Part shown: in pieces, positions 60,599 through 64,000 of the stretch
How positions within the stretch are numbered: the first letter of the stretch is position 1
Layout of the letters: every line of letters starts with the position of its first letter
Assembly (NCBI RefSeq): GCF_001375495.1
Contig: NZ_LN831057.1
Location: forward strand, 1 to 64,000
Reading direction: 5' to 3'
Origin: Flaviflexus massiliensis
Lineage (GTDB): Bacteria; Actinomycetota; Actinomycetes; Actinomycetales; Actinomycetaceae
DNA length: 64,000 bases
Notes under the pieces: generated by a model
What the model saw: only the letters and a program-made list of their open reading frames with translations
Told to the model about the DNA's origin: nothing
The model's database searches: none
Position numbers and translations under genes: made by a program

Positions 60599-62737
60599 AT
60601 GAGTGTCTCGCCCTCACGTTCAACCCTGACGGAACTTGCATCCGCCTACGGTGTGTCAACCCAGTTCTGGGGTTATGACGGGCGACAGCGCGACATTGCC
60701 GACAAGGTCCTCATCAAGGTCCTGGCCGCAATGGGAGTCGATGCGAGCACCGAGGAAGCCTCCAGCGCAGCGATCGTCGATCGTGAGCTGGACGAGTGGC
60801 GCAGAGTTCTCCCACCCTCCGTTGTGCACCGTCAGAACTCCGAGAAGACCATCTACGCACACGTGCCTGCCGGCACCCGCGTTAGCCTCACCGTCATCCT
60901 CGAAGAGAGCGGGAAAGAGTGGCCTCTGTCGCAGGTTGAGGACTGGACCGGTGACCGCCAGGTCGATGGTGAACAGATTGGCAGGGCTTCGTTCCTTGCG
61001 CCCGGGGATCTTCCCCTCGGCTGGCATACGCTCCGAGCAACCCTGGAAGACGGTTCCATCGCCGAGTGTGCGTTTGCGATGACACCAGACCGGCTGGACG
61101 AACCAAAGATTGCGACTTCCCGATCCTGGGGTGTTGCGGCCCAGCTCTATTCGGTTCGCTCCTCGAAATCCTGGGGCATTGGAGACTTCTCCGACCTCGC
61201 GGACCTCAACGCTGTGTTTGGTCATGAGGGGGCTGACTTCCTTCAAATCAACCCCGTGCACGCAGCCGAGCCCGTGGGCCACATGTCGCCCTCCCCGTAC
61301 CTTCCCGTGACCCGGCGCTTCGTGAACCCCATCTATATTCGTCCCGAAGCGATCCAGGAAGCGGCCTACCTGACCGGGCCCCAACGCTCACTCCTGGACT
61401 GGGGAGGCGAAGAGAAACGAGCCTCCTCCCTCCGCAACGAATACCTTGACCGCGATGAGGTGTGGGAAACCAAGAGGCAGGCACTCGAAATCATCTTCGG
61501 TGTACCCCGGACCTTTGCTCGCCAGGCTGCCTTCGACAAGTACCGGTCGGAAGAGGGGCAGGGGCTCACGGACTTCGCACTGTGGTGTGCCCTGTGCGAA
61601 AAGTATCCGAAGGGATTCCCCGAGAACCTCCAAACCGTCCGCTCTGTCTACGTGGCGCGTGAACGCCGCGAGCTAGCCGACCGGATCGAGTTCTGGTCCT
61701 GGCTCCAGTGGGTTGCCGACGAACAGCTGCAACGGGCACAGGAGTCCGCGCTCGCGGCGGGAATGAACATCGGCATCTGCGCGGACCTTGCCGTTGGCGT
61801 GCACCCGCTCGGTGCCGACGTGTGGTCACTACCGAAGGCATTTGCTCGTGGAGTGACCGTGGGAGCTCCCGCCGACATGTACAACCAGCAGGGCCAGGAC
61901 TGGTCCCAGCCGCCGTGGCGCCCCAATTATCTGGCCGAGTCCGCATACCAGCCTCTACGTGACATGATTCGGACCGTGCTCCGCCACGCGGGCATGCTCC
62001 GCGTCGACCACATTGCTGGCTTCTTTAGGCTCTGGTGGATCCCGAACGGGCATATGGCCTCCGAGGGTACGTACGTGAACTACGATCACGAGGCCATGAT
62101 CGGCATCATGCTCCTTGAAGCGCACCGTGCCGGTGCGATCCTCGTGGGCGAGGATCTTGGGACCGTGGAACCATGGGTGCGTGACTTCCTTAAGGCCCGC
62201 GGCATCTACGGCACATCCGTGTTCTGGTTCGAGAAGGAAGAGGACGGGAAGCCGCTGCGTCCCGAGAACTATCGCCGCGAAGTACTCGCCTCCGTCAACA
62301 CTCACGACCTGCCCCCTGCAGCCGGTTACATTGCCGGTGAGCACGTGGATCTGCGCGAGCGACTTGGGTTGCTCGAACAGGATGTCGAGACCGTGCGGGC
62401 CGAGGCCCGGGAAGAACTCAACCAGACTCTCGAGCGGCTACGGGAATACGACCTGGTGGGGGAGAACCCAACCGAGCGGGAAATTGTTGAGGCTCTCTAT
62501 GCCTACATCGCCCAAGCCTCCTCCACGTTCGTCTCCGTTTCCCTTGTTGATGCAGTGGGTGAGAGGCGTGCCCAGAATCAGCCGGGTACGGATCAGGAGT
62601 ATCCGAACTGGCGTGTTCCGCTTGCTGACGGGACCGAAGAGGTCGTTCTAGTGGGCGATATTCCGTCGCACGCTCGTGTCACTTCGCTACTCGATTCGTT
62701 TCGACACGCACTGGGTGACGATAACCGGCTACTCTAA
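60599..62737 (+). CDS. malQ: 4-alpha-glucanotransferase (amylomaltase)
   Basis: 712 residues from the ATG at 60599, which has AAAGG upstream; earlier in-frame starts lack one. GH77 enzyme that transfers alpha-1,4-glucan chains in maltodextrin and glycogen metabolism. The extra N-terminal beta-rich domain of about 150 residues is the MalQ form of actinobacteria and E. coli. Catalytic region: MLRVDHIAGFFRLWWIP (nucleophile Asp), ILVGEDLGTVEPWV (acid/base Glu), and ASVNTHDLPPAAGY (third acidic residue). Followed by a PTS EIIB gene 15 bases downstream. Confidence 0.96.
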   Translation: MSVSPSRSTLTELASAYGVSTQFWGYDGRQRDIADKVLIKVLAAMGVDASTEEASSAAIVDRELDEWRRVLPPSVVHRQNSEKTIYAHVPAGTRVSLTVILEESGKEWPLSQVEDWTGDRQVDGEQIGRASFLAPGDLPLGWHTLRATLEDGSIAECAFAMTPDRLDEPKIATSRSWGVAAQLYSVRSSKSWGIGDFSDLADLNAVFGHEGADFLQINPVHAAEPVGHMSPSPYLPVTRRFVNPIYIRPEAIQEAAYLTGPQRSLLDWGGEEKRASSLRNEYLDRDEVWETKRQALEIIFGVPRTFARQAAFDKYRSEEGQGLTDFALWCALCEKYPKGFPENLQTVRSVYVARERRELADRIEFWSWLQWVADEQLQRAQESALAAGMNIGICADLAVGVHPLGADVWSLPKAFARGVTVGAPADMYNQQGQDWSQPPWRPNYLAESAYQPLRDMIRTVLRHAGMLRVDHIAGFFRLWWIPNGHMASEGTYVNYDHEAMIGIMLLEAHRAGAILVGEDLGTVEPWVRDFLKARGIYGTSVFWFEKEEDGKPLRPENYRREVLASVNTHDLPPAAGYIAGEHVDLRERLGLLEQDVETVRAEAREELNQTLERLREYDLVGENPTEREIVEALYAYIAQASSTFVSVSLVDAVGERRAQNQPGTDQEYPNWRVPLADGTEEVVLVGDIPSHARVTSLLDSFRHALGDDNRLL

Positions 62738-62752
62738 GTGCAAGGAGGAATC

Positions 62753-62977
62753 ATGGACAAAGTTGAGTCTCTGGTAGCTGCTCTGGGCGGCAAGGACAAT
62801 ATTTCCTCAGTCGAGGCTTGCATCACCCGCATCCGTGTCGTCGTTAATTCCACCGACCAGGTGTCGGAGCAGGATCTGAAAGACAGCGGCGCATACGACG
62901 TAGTCGTTCAGGCCAATAATGTTGTGCAGGTTGTTCTCGGCCCCGAAGCCGAAAATATTGCGGAGCGCATGGTTTGA
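62753..62977 (+). CDS. PTS EIIB protein, glucose/GlcNAc type
   Basis: 74 residues: one EIIB domain with phosphorylation site Cys23 in SVEACITRIRV, preceded by LVAALGGKDNI and followed by the family end VVQVVLGPEAENIAERM. ATG 62753 has AAGGAGGA. It stands apart from any EIIC membrane gene: the next gene is an EIIA. It is joined with malQ (15 bases) and EIIA (four-base overlap), so the operon is malQ-EIIB-EIIA. Confidence 0.9.
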   Translation: MDKVESLVAALGGKDNISSVEACITRIRVVVNSTDQVSEQDLKDSGAYDVVVQANNVVQVVLGPEAENIAERMV

Positions 62978-63402
62978 ACCTAAAATCCCCCATCACGGGG
63001 ACCGTACTCAGCCTTGAGTCGGTCCCCGATCCCGTATTCTCCAGTTACATGCTCGGACCCGGACTTGCGATCTATCCAGAAGTACACGACGGTACCCTGA
63101 CACTGCATTCACCCTCCCAGGGTAAAATAACGAGCGTCCGCAGGCACGCTGTCATCGTTAAAGGCTGCCTCGTGCACGCCGGTATCGATACCTACAACAG
63201 CGAAGCACTGACCGCTCTCGTGTCCGAAGGTGACGTGGCCGAGGTCGGCACCCCGCTTATTTCCGTCGACCTGGAAAAGCTCGGCGAGCTCTCGTCCATG
63301 GTCATCGTGACCTTCCCGCAGAAGGGTCTCCACTCGTGGAAGCAGACCGCTAAGCCAGGTACGCAAGTAAGCGTTGGAGAGGTTCTCGGCTCAATCGCCT
63401 GA
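62974..63402 (+). CDS. PTS EIIA protein, glucose type
   Basis: 142 residues, with a TTG start overlapping the EIIB stop (TTGA). The fold signature SPITGTVLSLESVPDPVFSS is present, as is the phospho-histidine in CLVHAGIDTYN. Between the helper histidine (RRHAVIVK) and the active loop about five residues are missing compared with the common HAxxxxSxxGVExLIH arrangement, which shortens one strand. It may still transfer phosphate to EIIB, or act as a regulator like EIIA-Glc. No EIIC in the window. Confidence 0.88.
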   Translation: MNLKSPITGTVLSLESVPDPVFSSYMLGPGLAIYPEVHDGTLTLHSPSQGKITSVRRHAVIVKGCLVHAGIDTYNSEALTALVSEGDVAEVGTPLISVDLEKLGELSSMVIVTFPQKGLHSWKQTAKPGTQVSVGEVLGSIA

Positions 63403-63502
63403 TCCTCACGCTCACGCGTACGGCCCCAGTAACGGATTGAGCAAACAACCAGCCAACAGAAATGGGCAAAAGAACTAGGTAACAGTCTTCGCGAAAGAAG
63501 CG

Positions 63503-63536
63503 GTGGAGGTCAGAACCCAAAGGTTCTGACCTCCAC
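63503..63536. terminator. Bidirectional terminator, EIIA / pepN
   Basis: GTGGAGGTCAGAACC-CAAA-GGTTCTGACCTCCAC is a perfect 15-bp stem with a four-base loop between two convergent genes. Confidence 0.85.
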
Positions 63537-63585
63537 TCAATCGTTAGACCCTAGCGGGTCGGCACCAGGTCCGCCAGATATGGCC

Positions 63586-64000
63586 CTATGCGTGACGGGC
63601 CGCGTCGGTTGCCTGGGCCTTGAGTGCTCGCCTCGTGTAGTCGGCGTGTTCGACGATGATGCGGCGCAGGGACGGTGCCGCATCAGGGTTTGCCTCCAGC
63701 CAGCTGTTGAGACTTCCTTCAACATCGATGTTGCGACCGATGATGCTGGGGGTGAACATGCGGGTGGCGAGCTGCTGTGCCATCTCGTATGTCTGGGACT
63801 CCCACACTCCCGATAGGGATTCGAGGTAACGGGAGAAGAACGGTTCAAGAACCGCGGGATCCCCTGCCTGGAAGCCCAGCAGTGCGCTGCGCTGCTGCAG
63901 GTTTGGCAGGCCGCCACTGATCAGGGCAGAAAAGGCGGCCTCTTTTGATTCGAGGGTGGGCAGGGAGGCGCGTGCCCGCCATGCCGACTCCCGTCCGGTC
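63586..64000 (-). CDS. pepN: Aminopeptidase N, C-terminal part (runs off the window)
   Basis: The minus-strand frame is open from the window edge to the stop at 63586 and gives about 137 residues. They match the ERAP1-like helical C-terminal domain of M1 aminopeptidases: PTLESKEAAFSALI, AVLEPFFSRYLESLSGVW, and the end SLRRIIVEHADYTRRALKAQ. The zinc site and catalytic domain lie outside the window. The ATG at 63807 is internal, not a start. Confidence 0.85.
   Translation of the reverse strand, partial: TGRESAWRARASLPTLESKEAAFSALISGGLPNLQQRSALLGFQAGDPAVLEPFFSRYLESLSGVWESQTYEMAQQLATRMFTPSIIGRNIDVEGSLNSWLEANPDAAPSLRRIIVEHADYTRRALKAQATDAARHA

Overview
The window looks like chromosomal DNA of a moderately high-GC Gram-positive bacterium of the Actinomycetota, perhaps an Actinomyces-like lineage (genus not determinable by eye). 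Pointers are frequent GTG starts, a SKI2-like helicase with the actinobacterial layout, oligoribonuclease, EttA, a DtxR-type iron box, and a riboswitch that resembles the actinobacterial SAM-IV class.

Layout. 1-3.9 kb: an IS256-family element that has cut off the 5' part of a membrane-protein gene, then a decayed, internally duplicated membrane-protein gene and a PaiB-like FMN-binding protein. 4.3-16.1 kb: branched-chain amino acid synthesis (ilvD; an AspT-type exchanger; ilvB-ilvN-ilvC behind a leader-peptide attenuator; leuB-ilvE-cimA), with citramalate synthase pointing to a threonine-independent route to isoleucine. 16.2-23.7 kb: yggS, a large helicase, tRNA-Lys, glycerol-3-phosphate dehydrogenase behind an iron box, an ATP-grasp enzyme with an overlapping small lipoprotein gene, tRNA-His. 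24.0-31.9 kb: a complete peptide-type ABC importer followed by an alpha/beta hydrolase and an ArsR-type regulator.

32-47.6 kb is the defence region: a small protein combining a HEPN-like RxxxxH motif with a CBS pair; an unknown gene behind a SAM-IV-like riboswitch; a CRISPR array of 52 repeats and 51 spacers; and a type I-G (formerly I-U) cas operon csb1-csb2-cas3-csb3-cas4/cas1-cas2. A complete 1287-bp IS3-family element sits inside cas2, flanked by a 3-bp target duplication. The interference genes look intact while adaptation is probably broken, so the array may be frozen. This is the most striking observation in the window.

48.3-64 kb: a very large secreted lamin-tail/phytase-like/FG-GAP-like protein, then housekeeping genes: peptide deformylase, oligoribonuclease, tRNA-Arg, a pair of dynamin-like GTPases, an SSB paralogue, ettA, an acyl-CoA thioesterase, malQ, a PTS EIIB/EIIA pair without EIIC, and the 3' end of an aminopeptidase N gene that runs off the window.

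All calls rest on reading motifs, gene order and DNA structure directly; no database search was possible.
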